From positions 868,001 to 932,000 of the forward strand of contig NZ_CP133261.1 of NCBI RefSeq assembly GCF_030931715.1: a stretch of 64,000 nt of DNA, read 5' to 3'. The notes under the pieces are model-generated. The model ran no database searches, was not told the origin of the DNA, and worked only from the letters and a program-made list of their open reading frames with translations. The DNA is from Tissierella sp. MB52-C2. Its GTDB lineage: Bacteria; Bacillota; Clostridia; Tissierellales; Tissierellaceae. The position numbers were made by a program, and so were the translations under genes. Numbering within the stretch: position 1 is the stretch's first letter; every line of letters starts with the position of its first letter. This document shows, piece by piece, positions 26,955-36,447 of this stretch.

Positions 26955-26986
26955 AACAAACTCTCTTTAGAGAGTTTGTTTTTTTG
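26955..26986 (+). terminator. Terminator of nfnAB
   Basis: AACAAACTCTCT (26955-26966) pairs with AGAGAGTTTGTT (26969-26980), followed by a T-run. Confidence 0.9.
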
Positions 26987-27050
26987 TTTTTCTATGATAT
27001 AATATTTAGAGTGTCGAACTAAATATAAGGAAAGTAAAGGTGAATTATAA

Positions 27051-28418
27051 ATGGAGTCTGTTCTTAATAAGAAAGATTTAAGAGATCAAATAGTTAAAAT
27101 AGCATCGCCTGTTTTGATTGAACTCTTAATGGGAACCCTTTTCGGTATGGTAGATATGATGATGCTTGGTAGATCTGGTGATGCTGCTACAACTGCTGCA
27201 TCTATTGCTGCCGTTGGTGTGACCAATCAATTGGTATTTTTAGGACTAGCCTTAGTACAGTCTTTAAATATTGGGGCTACAACTATGGTGGCACGTTACA
27301 TGGGAGCAAAGAGAGAGGATAGGATTGAATCTGTAGTAAAGCATGTTACAATACTCACTCAAATTCTATTGGTTATTCCAATATTATTTATAGGTTTAGG
27401 TATGACAGATACTGCTATGATATTCTTTGGTGCCCATGAAGATACCCTTATGCTTGGTAGAGGTTATTTTAGAGTAATTGCCTTAGGATTCATATTTCAA
27501 GCTTTTAACTTTTCCATATTTGCATCTTTAAGAGGTTCAGGAGATACTAAAACGCCTATGAAAATAAATATTATAGCCAATTTATCAAATGTTGTTGGTA
27601 ATGCTGTTTTAATTTATGGATTATTTGGCTTTCCAAGGTTAGGAGTTTTAGGTGCTGGAATATCTACATCTTTATCACAAGTAATAGCAAGTATATTATT
27701 GATGAGAGTTATATTTAATCAAAAGAATATAGTACATATAAATTTAAAGAAAAAATTTAAGTTTGATAAAGATATAATATATAATTTAATTAAAATTGGA
27801 TTGCCCGCTTCTGGGGAACAACTTGCTATGAGAGCGGGATTGTTAATATTTACAAAGATTATAGCTTCCTTAGGTACTGTAGCTTATGCAACGCATCAAA
27901 TATGTATCAGTATATTAAATCTATCCTTTACTCCAGGGCAGGCCTTTGGAATATCTGCATCAACTTTGGTAGGACGAAGCTTGGGGGAAGATGAACCAGA
28001 TAAAGCAGAAGCATATATAAAAATGTGTGGTAAAATAGGTGCATTAATAGCGACAGTCATGGGTATTATATTTTTCTTCTTTGGTTCGGCAATAGCATCT
28101 TTATATACTGATAATAAAGAAGTAATCACAGGAGCAGGAACTGTACTAAAGCTAGTGGCATTTATACAACCTTTTCAATGTTCTCAATTGATTATTTCTG
28201 GAGGACTTAGGGGAGCAGGAGATACAGTATGGACTTTAATATCTACTCTATTAGGAATTTTAATCATTAGATGGATTTGTGCATATATTTTTGTAATAAA
28301 GCTAGGTATGGGACTATCAGGGGCATGGTTAGCTGTATTAATTGACCAAAGTATTAGATGGATATTTATATCCCTAAGATTTAGAACGAATAATTGGAAA
28401 TATATTACCATAAGATAA
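27051..28418 (+). CDS. MATE family efflux transporter
   Basis: This 455-residue protein has twelve hydrophobic segments in two six-helix halves, the plan of multidrug and toxic compound extrusion antiporters (NorM/DinF group). The first helix holds SPVLIELLMGTLFGMVD, and FASLRGSGDTKTPM and GGLRGAGDTVWT are the paired loops conserved in both halves. It would export cationic compounds in exchange for Na+ or H+. AAAGGTGA lies upstream, and a TATAAT at 26998-27003 may form its promoter. It is monocistronic; a bidirectional hairpin starts immediately after its stop codon. Confidence 0.93.
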   Translation: MESVLNKKDLRDQIVKIASPVLIELLMGTLFGMVDMMMLGRSGDAATTAASIAAVGVTNQLVFLGLALVQSLNIGATTMVARYMGAKREDRIESVVKHVTILTQILLVIPILFIGLGMTDTAMIFFGAHEDTLMLGRGYFRVIALGFIFQAFNFSIFASLRGSGDTKTPMKINIIANLSNVVGNAVLIYGLFGFPRLGVLGAGISTSLSQVIASILLMRVIFNQKNIVHINLKKKFKFDKDIIYNLIKIGLPASGEQLAMRAGLLIFTKIIASLGTVAYATHQICISILNLSFTPGQAFGISASTLVGRSLGEDEPDKAEAYIKMCGKIGALIATVMGIIFFFFGSAIASLYTDNKEVITGAGTVLKLVAFIQPFQCSQLIISGGLRGAGDTVWTLISTLLGILIIRWICAYIFVIKLGMGLSGAWLAVLIDQSIRWIFISLRFRTNNWKYITIR

Positions 28419-28456
28419 AAAGCTATGATGGCTTAGCCATCATAGCTTTATTTTTT
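28419..28456. terminator. Bidirectional terminator between MATE and flavoprotein genes
   Basis: AAAGCTATGATGGC (28419-28432) pairs with 28436-28449 around a 3-base loop, with a T-run on the plus strand and an A-run on the other side. The stop codon of the minus-strand gene (28440-28442) lies inside the right arm. Confidence 0.85.
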
Positions 28457-29480
28457 CTGCAAAGGATTTTGCTAAGGCTTCTATATTTGGTACGTCTTTT
28501 ATAGCTCCCTTATCATTGGCGACTGCCATAAGGGAAAAATAAGGAGGAAGTCTAAAGGTTTTATTCATATTCAAGCTAGATATTAGTTGCTTTGATATGG
28601 CATCTCCACCAGAATAGCCAGATACTATAATGGAAAATATGCTTTTATCATAAAACTTAGTCTGTCTATACAAAGCCGTAAGTCTATTTATAGTAGCCAC
28701 TAGATTTGCAGTTATCATATCATTATAGTTAGGGCAAATAAATAATATTGAATCTGTCTCAAGTATGGCAGGATAAATTTCCTCTATAACTATGCCGCCA
28801 TAAAAGCAACGACTTTGGTTCCCTAAATGTTTGCAGGTTTTATAGGGACATCCTTTGCAATCTAAGACATTTCCATTTCCTACGTTGATTTCATTTATTT
28901 CAATACCATTCAAGTTTTTCTTTACCATATCCCAAAGAGTAAGGGTATTTGATATTTGTCGATTGCTAGAGTGCAGAACTAATAATTTCTCATTTTTATC
29001 AATGAAATTAAATTTATTAGAGAAAAATCTTTTACCTAATTCCTTACACTGATATAGACAAATATCCTCTAAGGGCATATTATATACTTTTTCCATGGCT
29101 ATAAAGTTTTCCAAATTTCCTGTGGCTTCTACAAGGGGTCTGCCTATGAAGCTACAGCCTAGGTTATTGGCTAAAAAGATTATAGATTGAGCCATGGTTT
29201 TTGTAAACATGGTATAGTGACTATGGATTAAAACAGCACCTTCAGAGCCAACTAAAGAATCTTTTCCCATTTTATAGAGTTTGGAAAAAATATTGTTCAA
29301 TACATTAGATGTGCCAATTTCATTTAATTCCAAGACAAATAATATCCTTTTATTTTGTAAGTTTTCCACTTCATTTGGAGAATTTACTGTTGTAAAATCT
29401 CTATTACCTAATACAGAAAACATCATCTTGGATAATAATGGACTAGGGTTTTCTGGAACTATGGCTACTATTTCTTTCAT
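28440..29480 (-). CDS. NADPH-dependent FMN reductase / iron-sulfur flavoprotein-like
   Basis: This 346-residue protein has a flavodoxin-like FMN reductase domain in its C-terminal half (from about residue 168, LLVLHSSNRQISNT). A cysteine cluster (CKGCPYKTC, with a further Cys after eight residues, at about 208-225) is placed as in iron-sulfur flavoproteins. GGDAISK and FICPNYNDMITANL match the FMN-binding and dimer region. The N-terminal 165 residues form another alpha/beta unit that also looks flavodoxin-like but lacks clear motifs. The start overlaps the end of the upstream minus-strand gene by 4 bases (ATGA), so translation is coupled. It is the last gene of the run that begins with the prenyltransferase paralogue. 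The substrate is unknown; it probably works with the dehydrogenase-like and multidomain proteins. Confidence 0.75.
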   Translation of the reverse strand: MKEIVAIVPENPSPLLSKMMFSVLGNRDFTTVNSPNEVENLQNKRILFVLELNEIGTSNVLNNIFSKLYKMGKDSLVGSEGAVLIHSHYTMFTKTMAQSIIFLANNLGCSFIGRPLVEATGNLENFIAMEKVYNMPLEDICLYQCKELGKRFFSNKFNFIDKNEKLLVLHSSNRQISNTLTLWDMVKKNLNGIEINEINVGNGNVLDCKGCPYKTCKHLGNQSRCFYGGIVIEEIYPAILETDSILFICPNYNDMITANLVATINRLTALYRQTKFYDKSIFSIIVSGYSGGDAISKQLISSLNMNKTFRLPPYFSLMAVANDKGAIKDVPNIEALAKSFAEKIKL

Positions 29481-30733
29481 ATAATCATCGCCAGTTTATT
29501 ATAAGTTTCTTGAATTTTGCTAAATAGTTCATTAGGTAAATCAAGTTGTTCAACTTCAATGCCAGATGGCAGCAATCTACATTTAGAGCCCATATATACT
29601 TCCCTCATATATGTAGAGCCATAGAACCAATCACTATTTATAGTGGCTATAATGGATAATGCCCCGGAAGAAAGGGAAGGGGCTACAAAGGGCTTATATC
29701 CAAAACCTCTAACTTCTTTATTGGCATTTACAGTTTTATCTGTTAAATAATTTGATATTTCTGCATTATAGTTTTTGATACTATCTGCCACAATTAAACC
29801 TTCTCCATGAGGTCCAAAGACTCTTCCTTCTTCAATATAATGAACCATCTCACCAGATTGTTCTGCATAAAAACAAGCTCTGCCATTCATTACTCCTAAG
29901 CCATATCCTATTATTTGATCGGAACTTAAACCCTTAAAGTCCATATTTCCCTCATTATCTTTATTGCTTTCGAGAAATGCAACTTTACAAAGTAAATCCA
30001 CAGGGTCTGATACTACTGCAAATATACCTTGAAAATTTCTTTCTCTGGCTAACTTTGAATATTCACTGATGATTTCGGAATTAGACTTAAATTGGGCCAT
30101 TCGTACATCCGCTATATCACTGCCTACTGGTGGAATCCCCTTAGATGCACAAAATATAAACATATCACAATCAAATAAATCATCTTCTTCTAAGGAGATA
30201 ACTTTAGGGAAAGCCAGTTCATCAAAGGGGCGTCTTATTTGATTTAGCTCATATTCCCATCTTTTTAAACGATTAATATTCCTGTCATAAATACCTATTG
30301 TATCTATACATTCCCCTCCAAGGAGTCTTAGACCTATAAGAAGTGTACTTCCCACATCACCTAATGCTACAAGATTTAATTTCCATTTTTTCTTTATAGG
30401 TTTATGAAGTAAGTCTTGCCAGTTTGGATAGCTTGTATTTATAGACGTTACTTTTCTATCATTGATTTTATCTATTATCCAACTTGGAATATAAGGTGGA
30501 TAATCTTTAGAATCTAATTGTAATATATTTAATCCCTCTTCTTTTAAAAATAATAAAGAAGGAGAGGAGATTGAAAAAGATTTTCTTGAATTTATAGGAT
30601 TCATAGGGTTAAGAAAATATATAAAATCCTTAGGGGATATTTCTTCTTCTAATACTTCATCTAAATCATCATATTCATATAATGAAAATAAATAATTGTT
30701 ATCTAATTTATAGTATTTAAATTTTTCGTGCAT
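29477..30733 (-). CDS. Lactate/malate dehydrogenase-like Rossmann protein
   Basis: This 418-residue protein has a nucleotide-binding motif VALGDVGSTLLIG at residues 122-134, preceded by a 118-residue N-terminal region of unknown type. The central part follows the LDH/MDH plan: an acidic residue after the second strand (GIYDRN), FCASKGIPP where LDHs have their substrate loop, and VVSDPVDLLCK, which resembles the VTNPVD motif. GFGYKPFVAPSLSSGALSII near the C-terminus is not in standard LDHs. True lactate dehydrogenases are about 315 residues, so this is a divergent, extended member with unknown substrate. It begins 17 bases after the multidomain gene and overlaps the flavoprotein gene by 4 bases. 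Confidence 0.7.
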   Translation of the reverse strand: MHEKFKYYKLDNNYLFSLYEYDDLDEVLEEEISPKDFIYFLNPMNPINSRKSFSISSPSLLFLKEEGLNILQLDSKDYPPYIPSWIIDKINDRKVTSINTSYPNWQDLLHKPIKKKWKLNLVALGDVGSTLLIGLRLLGGECIDTIGIYDRNINRLKRWEYELNQIRRPFDELAFPKVISLEEDDLFDCDMFIFCASKGIPPVGSDIADVRMAQFKSNSEIISEYSKLARERNFQGIFAVVSDPVDLLCKVAFLESNKDNEGNMDFKGLSSDQIIGYGLGVMNGRACFYAEQSGEMVHYIEEGRVFGPHGEGLIVADSIKNYNAEISNYLTDKTVNANKEVRGFGYKPFVAPSLSSGALSIIATINSDWFYGSTYMREVYMGSKCRLLPSGIEVEQLDLPNELFSKIQETYNKLAMII

Positions 30734-30750
30734 TTATAAAACCTCCTTAC

Positions 30751-33700
30751 TTACCTTCTAATAATATTTTCTAATCTTCTAAGATATTCTAAATCCATAT
30801 CTATACAGACAGAAGGCTTAAGATTTTTATTTAGAATCATAGCTTTATTTGTATCGGGGTGTCTTGGGGATACTAGGACTTCACCTAATCCCTTTATATT
30901 TAAACTTTTTTCATTTATAGATTGATAAACCTCTTCGATAGATTGAAATATCATTAGTGAGTTTTGTAAACAAATCTCCGATAAATTATATATAGAATCA
31001 TTTTCAGTATTTTTTATAAATTTCGGTGCCACATAGGGAAGAAGCATATTTATACTTGGTATGGAAGTGGATTCTAAAATATTTCTATCTACCATATCAC
31101 CACCAATGAATGGATATTGATTACTTTCATTAAACCATAATTTTAAGTTTGGTATAAAATATGCGTAGTCTAAGGGAATATTTTTTTCTTTACCAATTTC
31201 ACTTCCTCTACCAGAGAGAATACCTAATATGACTTTTTCTATTTCTATTCCCATGCTCCTTAAAATAGGTACTATAACATTTATTCTATATCCTTTATTA
31301 AGCAAATCATCTACTAATATAACAGGTCTGTTAAAGGATTTTAAAACCTTAGCTTGTTCTACGAGACTAAGATAATGAGGATAAGTCTCTATGGTGAAAT
31401 CAATAATATTTGATTTAAATACCTTTTCTGTATGCATAGTCTTAGTCACAGTATTTGGTATAATACTACTATTGAGTATGGAACCAAAAGGTACACACAT
31501 ATTAGGTCCTAGATTTCGTTTTGAAGACTGAATTATACTAACTTGATTTGTATCACATATTTTCTGTATTAATTTACTATAGGTCATATCTCTATTATAA
31601 GTAAGCAAAAGCTCTCCTGGATAAAGATTGACTAAGGCTTCTTTAAGTCGATTTCTAGTATTTTTTATGGTTTGCAAGACTTTAGAATCTGTACTATAAG
31701 GAGGCTTTAACATATTTTCCAAGTCTAAATTTAGAGTCATGGGATTATTCATATTGACCATGAAAATAGGATTATTATTATATATAAAATCCGTCATTGA
31801 AAAACCCTGCAGTAATAACTGTTTCTCTATTTTATGATTTATTATTTTAGTAAGAGAATTATTATAAATTGCGTAGTTATAGTCTCTATTTATGGCAACG
31901 GATAATGTTTCATTCAGAACAGTCTCTATTAAATAATCACTATTATTTTTAACGCAGACTCCAGATATTAAAACTATTCTACCTTTTACACTTTGTCTAA
32001 TATATTCTGTAATAGATGAATTATTAAATTCATCATATAATATGCTTTGGCGAATCCAATAGAAGGTGGAAAAACCTAGTAATTCATGGCTATTTGCTTC
32101 TCTAACTAATAGAATTCTATAGCTTAATTTATTTCTAAGGGATTCTAAATGTTTTATATTTATTACTTCCCCAAATTGTTCTTTTATTTCATTAAAAAGT
32201 TTTTCACTTAAATTTCTTGCTACATTAAATTCGAGAGTTTTAGATTGTAATAAAGTTTTATATTGAGGTTCCCTAAGATAAAGTCCATAGTCATATATAT
32301 AGGATTCTGCAAGGGGATCTATAAATTTAGAAATGTCCCTATTTAAATCTATATTTTTTCTTATTTGAGAGGAACTAATATCTTCATATTGTGGCGGCAA
32401 AGAAAGTCTAATAATATTAGCCCTTATATTTTCAATACTTTCTTCTAACTTTTTTTCATCATCATCCTTCGATATACTTGACTTTCTATCAAAGATAATA
32501 TGGGCAAAGTCTAATATAGGACTTTCTGTTTTATAGGCAGATGCATTAATTAAAACATCAGAACCAACTACAATATAGACATCATCAAAAGGAAATAGTT
32601 CCTTTAATTTATATAGATCAGTTGGATTGCTAATATTTATTGGTATATCCTTAGGAAATAGATAAATATCCTTTTCATTTGCAATACTCATGTTTATAAT
32701 ATTTCGTCTAAAAATATGAGGTTCTGTTCTCTTAGACCAGGAAAATTCATCTACAGCTAAGTATACTTGAAATCCTTGATCCCTTATTTCAATGGCAATT
32801 TCTTTATGACCTAGGGAAAAGGGGTCAAAACTGCCTGGAAAGAAGGCTATCTTTTGTTTATGGATTTTTATTAAATCCTTATGATAAAATTCATAAAGAG
32901 ATATAAATCTATATATATGATTTAACGAAGCAGCATTGCTATAGAATAAGAAATCATTTTCTTTATCAGTATATAAAAGAGTTAAAATCTTTTTCCCAAT
33001 TCTATCGAAGATATTAAACTTTTCATTTAAAGTAAGTGATTTAGATTCAAATAAATTAGAACTTAAAATCATTAAAGATTCATTTTTAATATCCTTGTCA
33101 TATGAAGCCATGGCAATAGATAATAAACCTAAGAGTCTATCTATTCTTTTATAATAAACGTCTTTTTCTTCTTCAAATCTTTCCATATACTTGCTATAAT
33201 TTTCAATGGAAATGACTATGGTATTCAGTAATAAAAATACTACCTGAGGACTAACAGTTTTTAGCTTATCCTCAAAATCGTTTATAATCTCATCTAGTTC
33301 ATTGGGAGGTAGATATAGAAGTAGTTGTCCTAAATAATGGGGAATAAACTTGGCAAACTGATAACTATCCATCTCTAAAGCCCTTAGTAATTCTACTGCC
33401 ACATCATTTCTTTCCTCAGGAGATAGTAGGTGAAATATATTTAGTAGAGTTTTTCCGCTATAGTTTCTAATCCTCTCTATGGCACTTACTTTAAGTATAT
33501 TACATAGGTGCATAGCAGTATGGAGTCCTTTGTTTTTAGGATTTTTGACTACTTGGTCATATAGTATATCTATATTTACTTTCTTTTTTACCCATTCAGT
33601 TGCAGTCTTCAAATTCTCTAAGAATATCTCAGAAGTATCATTTTGATTTTCTGCATAATTACTATCTAAAATCTCTTGGTAATTAGGTGATATATTTATT

Positions 33701-35577
33701 TTCATACCTATAATATATTTTAGATAATTATCCGCTGGTATAGATGATTTTTCCAAATTAGCTATTATCCAGTTTCTTATTGAAGCAATAAACATTATAT
33801 TATTAGTTGCATTTAATATTTCATATATAATATCCAATGTACTGAGCCTTATTTCTGTATTATCTGAATCTAACTGTTTTAGTATATAGGTATATAATTT
33901 TAATAATCTATTATTATCTAAGGCCTTAATAGGAATGTAGTTAATAGTCTGAGATAAATAGAATTGTGCTACGGTAGATAAACTATCATAGTTACTATAA
34001 TATTTATTTAGAACATCGAAGTATTTTTTGTAGTTGGATTTATGAGATACTTCAAATAAGGATTTTATTATATTCTTTAAATTATATAGCCATTCTCTTT
34101 GGGAATCTGCAACCTTGTGGTCAGGAAAAAGCAAATTATTTAGAAATTCATCTAATAAAACTTCTGAGGATTTTTTAGTTTCAAAAGACTTTACAGAGGG
34201 AGGAAGCTCTTTTCTATATTCCTCATCAAATAATGCTATGAGCCTTCCAATTAATTCAGCTGCTTCTTTTCGTATATCTTCTCCAGTATGAAGAAGTAAA
34301 TCCGATAAAAAATGTAAAGTAATAGTCTTTTGCTCTTGTGTGAGATAGATGGAATATTCCTTAAATATTTGCAGATAAAGCCTAAGTTTTCTCCAATTGG
34401 TTTCTCCCCTTGCCATTTCTATAATAGAATTAAAAGAAGAACTATCAGTTAATTTAGACATTAGATAGATATTATGTTCTATTGCCATATACTTTATATT
34501 GTCTAATACCTCCTTTTTATTCATTAACTCGAAGGGCTTTTTATAGGATTTCATTAACTTACTATTTAAAGTAGTGTCCACTCCTAGAGATATAATATAA
34601 TCTTCAAAATCCTTTAATTTTTTATATACTTTTTTATATCTATTTTCCTTTATGGCATCTACATTATCTAACTTATTTAAGATTACATCAAAGGAATCTG
34701 ATAAGGAAAATATATGCATTATATAAGTATCATTTTCTATTTTACTTTTAACCCTAAAATCTGAGTATATAAGAATTAAAGATTCAATAGGTAGATTTTC
34801 TAGCTCTAAATCCCAAGTGGAATGGTTAGTAGCTATATGTCCAATTTTATCCATACTAAATCTTTTAAACCATTCTTCAGTATAGTAGTAGTGAAGATAG
34901 GGAACTCGTTTCATATCTTCTTCCAATACACCATATTTGCCTATATCATGTCCCAAACTAGCACCAGCAATTACACCTAGATCTACGGGAAGACCTAGAG
35001 CATAAAGTTGTCTTCCAATATACATACTTAAATGATTGACTCCTATAACATGGTCAAGAGTATTATGTCCAGTGATTGCCATATCTAAATACATTAATTC
35101 ATTGATATAGCAGTTATAAAATGTATCTTTAAATATAAAGTATTCTGCTGTAATATCGTGGAATAGTTCTTCTTCCCTAGTAAGGAAGGTCAAAGGATAT
35201 TTATTGGTGAAATCCTCATTACTAGATGATTTTACTTTTCTTAAAAAGTAATTTAAGATTTCTAAGAAAAACTTATACAGGGGGATTAAATCGGGATCAA
35301 ATTTATCGATGCCTTTATGGGGAAATGATTTATTATTTACCCAATTAAATATTTGAATGATATAATCCTTAGAGTTACCTAGAGTATATTGATTAAAGTA
35401 ATCTATAAATAAATCAAATAAAGAAAAGACAGAAAAGTTTCTGTCTTTTAAGTAGCTGTCGAGTTCAGATTGAAACTTTTCACTATTTATATATTGGTAA
35501 AGAGTTTCTTTATATTTTAATAAGTAATCTTTTTTAATTTCATTATTAATGAAATCATACAGCTTTATTTTCATCAA
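30751..35577 (-). CDS. Giant multidomain protein: HD, helical repeats, NadD-like nucleotidyltransferase, acetyltransferase-like, phosphoribosyltransferase
   Basis: This 1608-residue soluble protein combines several enzyme modules. Residues about 165-300 form an HD domain (LDHVIGVNHL; catalytic pair His210-Asp211 in SLGHDIGKYG). About 380-890 is long and almost entirely helical, HEAT/ARM-like. About 909-1100 is a nucleotidyltransferase of the NadD/cytidylyltransferase type, with AFFPGSFDPFSLGHKE at 910-925 and the ISSSQIRKNI signature at 1067-1076. About 1150-1265 resembles a GNAT acetyltransferase. About 1300-1500 contains a type I phosphoribosyltransferase with the PRPP loop VILVDDLLNKGYR at 1419-1431. 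Translation starts at TTG 35577 or ATG 35574, after GAAGGAGG, and overlaps the end of sdaAA. NadD and an HD phosphohydrolase (YqeK) are neighbours in many Firmicutes, which makes the fusion sensible. The product is unknown. Confidence 0.85.
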   Translation of the reverse strand: MMKIKLYDFINNEIKKDYLLKYKETLYQYINSEKFQSELDSYLKDRNFSVFSLFDLFIDYFNQYTLGNSKDYIIQIFNWVNNKSFPHKGIDKFDPDLIPLYKFFLEILNYFLRKVKSSSNEDFTNKYPLTFLTREEELFHDITAEYFIFKDTFYNCYINELMYLDMAITGHNTLDHVIGVNHLSMYIGRQLYALGLPVDLGVIAGASLGHDIGKYGVLEEDMKRVPYLHYYYTEEWFKRFSMDKIGHIATNHSTWDLELENLPIESLILIYSDFRVKSKIENDTYIMHIFSLSDSFDVILNKLDNVDAIKENRYKKVYKKLKDFEDYIISLGVDTTLNSKLMKSYKKPFELMNKKEVLDNIKYMAIEHNIYLMSKLTDSSSFNSIIEMARGETNWRKLRLYLQIFKEYSIYLTQEQKTITLHFLSDLLLHTGEDIRKEAAELIGRLIALFDEEYRKELPPSVKSFETKKSSEVLLDEFLNNLLFPDHKVADSQREWLYNLKNIIKSLFEVSHKSNYKKYFDVLNKYYSNYDSLSTVAQFYLSQTINYIPIKALDNNRLLKLYTYILKQLDSDNTEIRLSTLDIIYEILNATNNIMFIASIRNWIIANLEKSSIPADNYLKYIIGMKINISPNYQEILDSNYAENQNDTSEIFLENLKTATEWVKKKVNIDILYDQVVKNPKNKGLHTAMHLCNILKVSAIERIRNYSGKTLLNIFHLLSPEERNDVAVELLRALEMDSYQFAKFIPHYLGQLLLYLPPNELDEIINDFEDKLKTVSPQVVFLLLNTIVISIENYSKYMERFEEEKDVYYKRIDRLLGLLSIAMASYDKDIKNESLMILSSNLFESKSLTLNEKFNIFDRIGKKILTLLYTDKENDFLFYSNAASLNHIYRFISLYEFYHKDLIKIHKQKIAFFPGSFDPFSLGHKEIAIEIRDQGFQVYLAVDEFSWSKRTEPHIFRRNIINMSIANEKDIYLFPKDIPINISNPTDLYKLKELFPFDDVYIVVGSDVLINASAYKTESPILDFAHIIFDRKSSISKDDDEKKLEESIENIRANIIRLSLPPQYEDISSSQIRKNIDLNRDISKFIDPLAESYIYDYGLYLREPQYKTLLQSKTLEFNVARNLSEKLFNEIKEQFGEVINIKHLESLRNKLSYRILLVREANSHELLGFSTFYWIRQSILYDEFNNSSITEYIRQSVKGRIVLISGVCVKNNSDYLIETVLNETLSVAINRDYNYAIYNNSLTKIINHKIEKQLLLQGFSMTDFIYNNNPIFMVNMNNPMTLNLDLENMLKPPYSTDSKVLQTIKNTRNRLKEALVNLYPGELLLTYNRDMTYSKLIQKICDTNQVSIIQSSKRNLGPNMCVPFGSILNSSIIPNTVTKTMHTEKVFKSNIIDFTIETYPHYLSLVEQAKVLKSFNRPVILVDDLLNKGYRINVIVPILRSMGIEIEKVILGILSGRGSEIGKEKNIPLDYAYFIPNLKLWFNESNQYPFIGGDMVDRNILESTSIPSINMLLPYVAPKFIKNTENDSIYNLSEICLQNSLMIFQSIEEVYQSINEKSLNIKGLGEVLVSPRHPDTNKAMILNKNLKPSVCIDMDLEYLRRLENIIRR

Positions 35578-36443
35578 TGTTGAAGCCTCCTTCGAAGATT
35601 TTCTCCTGTTGGAGTAGTAGCCACACCTCCTAATGCAGTTTCTCTTAGGGATTCAGGAAGCAGCTTACCAACCTTATACATAGCTTCAACTACTTCATCG
35701 AAGGGAACTAAAGATTTCACTCCAGATAATGCCAAATCAGCAGAAATCAGTGCATTGACAACTCCCGATGCATTTCTAAGGGCACAGGGATATTCTACTA
35801 GTCCACCTATGGGATCACAAACTAGTCCCATTATATTAACTAATGCAAAAGCAGCAGCATTAAAGGAGGCTTCGGGAGTACCACCTGCCATTTCAACGAT
35901 TGCAGCAGCAGCCATTGCAGCAGCAGAGCCACATTCAGCCTGACATCCACCTTCGGCTCCAGAAACAGTTGCATTTTTGGCAATTATTTCTCCTATACCA
36001 GCAGAAGTGAAAAGTCCCATTAAAAGGTCATCGTCAGTCAGATCTAATTTTTGTCCAGCAGATAATAATGCACTAGGTACAATTCCCGATGCACCAGCCG
36101 TTGGAGCTGCAACTATTCTACCCATGGATGCATTTACTTCAGATGTGGATAATGCCTTAGCCATGGCAGAAATTATAAGATCACCAGTTAATGTTTTGCC
36201 TGAATTTCTATATTCTTCAACTTTTTTTGAATCTCCACCAGTTAGACCACTAACTGATATAACTTCTTTATCTAAAGCAGAAGTAGCAGAGGTTTTCATT
36301 ACCTGTAAAGTCTCTCTCATTCTATTCATTAATTCATCCTGTGAAATATCAGAACTTTTAAGTTCCTTTTCCATTACGATTTCAGATATTTTTTTATTCT
36401 TTTCATTACATAATTTCAATAATTCTTCAGCTTTATTAAACAT
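35574..36443 (-). CDS. sdaAA: L-serine dehydratase, iron-sulfur dependent, alpha subunit
   Basis: This 289-residue catalytic subunit of the two-component [4Fe-4S] L-serine ammonia-lyase makes pyruvate and ammonia from serine. Cysteine motifs GGCQAECGSA, GLVCDPIGG and VEYPC supply the cluster ligands, and the glycine-rich GRIVAAPTAGASGIVP segment is characteristic. The enzyme is cytoplasmic and oxygen-sensitive. The beta subunit gene is 4 bases upstream on the same strand. Its stop codon overlaps the start of the giant multidomain gene, so serine dehydratase and that protein are translationally linked, which is unusual for sdaAA. Pyruvate from serine could feed the pyruvate carboxylase route. 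Confidence 0.95.
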   Translation of the reverse strand: MFNKAEELLKLCNEKNKKISEIVMEKELKSSDISQDELMNRMRETLQVMKTSATSALDKEVISVSGLTGGDSKKVEEYRNSGKTLTGDLIISAMAKALSTSEVNASMGRIVAAPTAGASGIVPSALLSAGQKLDLTDDDLLMGLFTSAGIGEIIAKNATVSGAEGGCQAECGSAAAMAAAAIVEMAGGTPEASFNAAAFALVNIMGLVCDPIGGLVEYPCALRNASGVVNALISADLALSGVKSLVPFDEVVEAMYKVGKLLPESLRETALGGVATTPTGENLRRRLQH

Positions 36444-36447
36444 ATAA

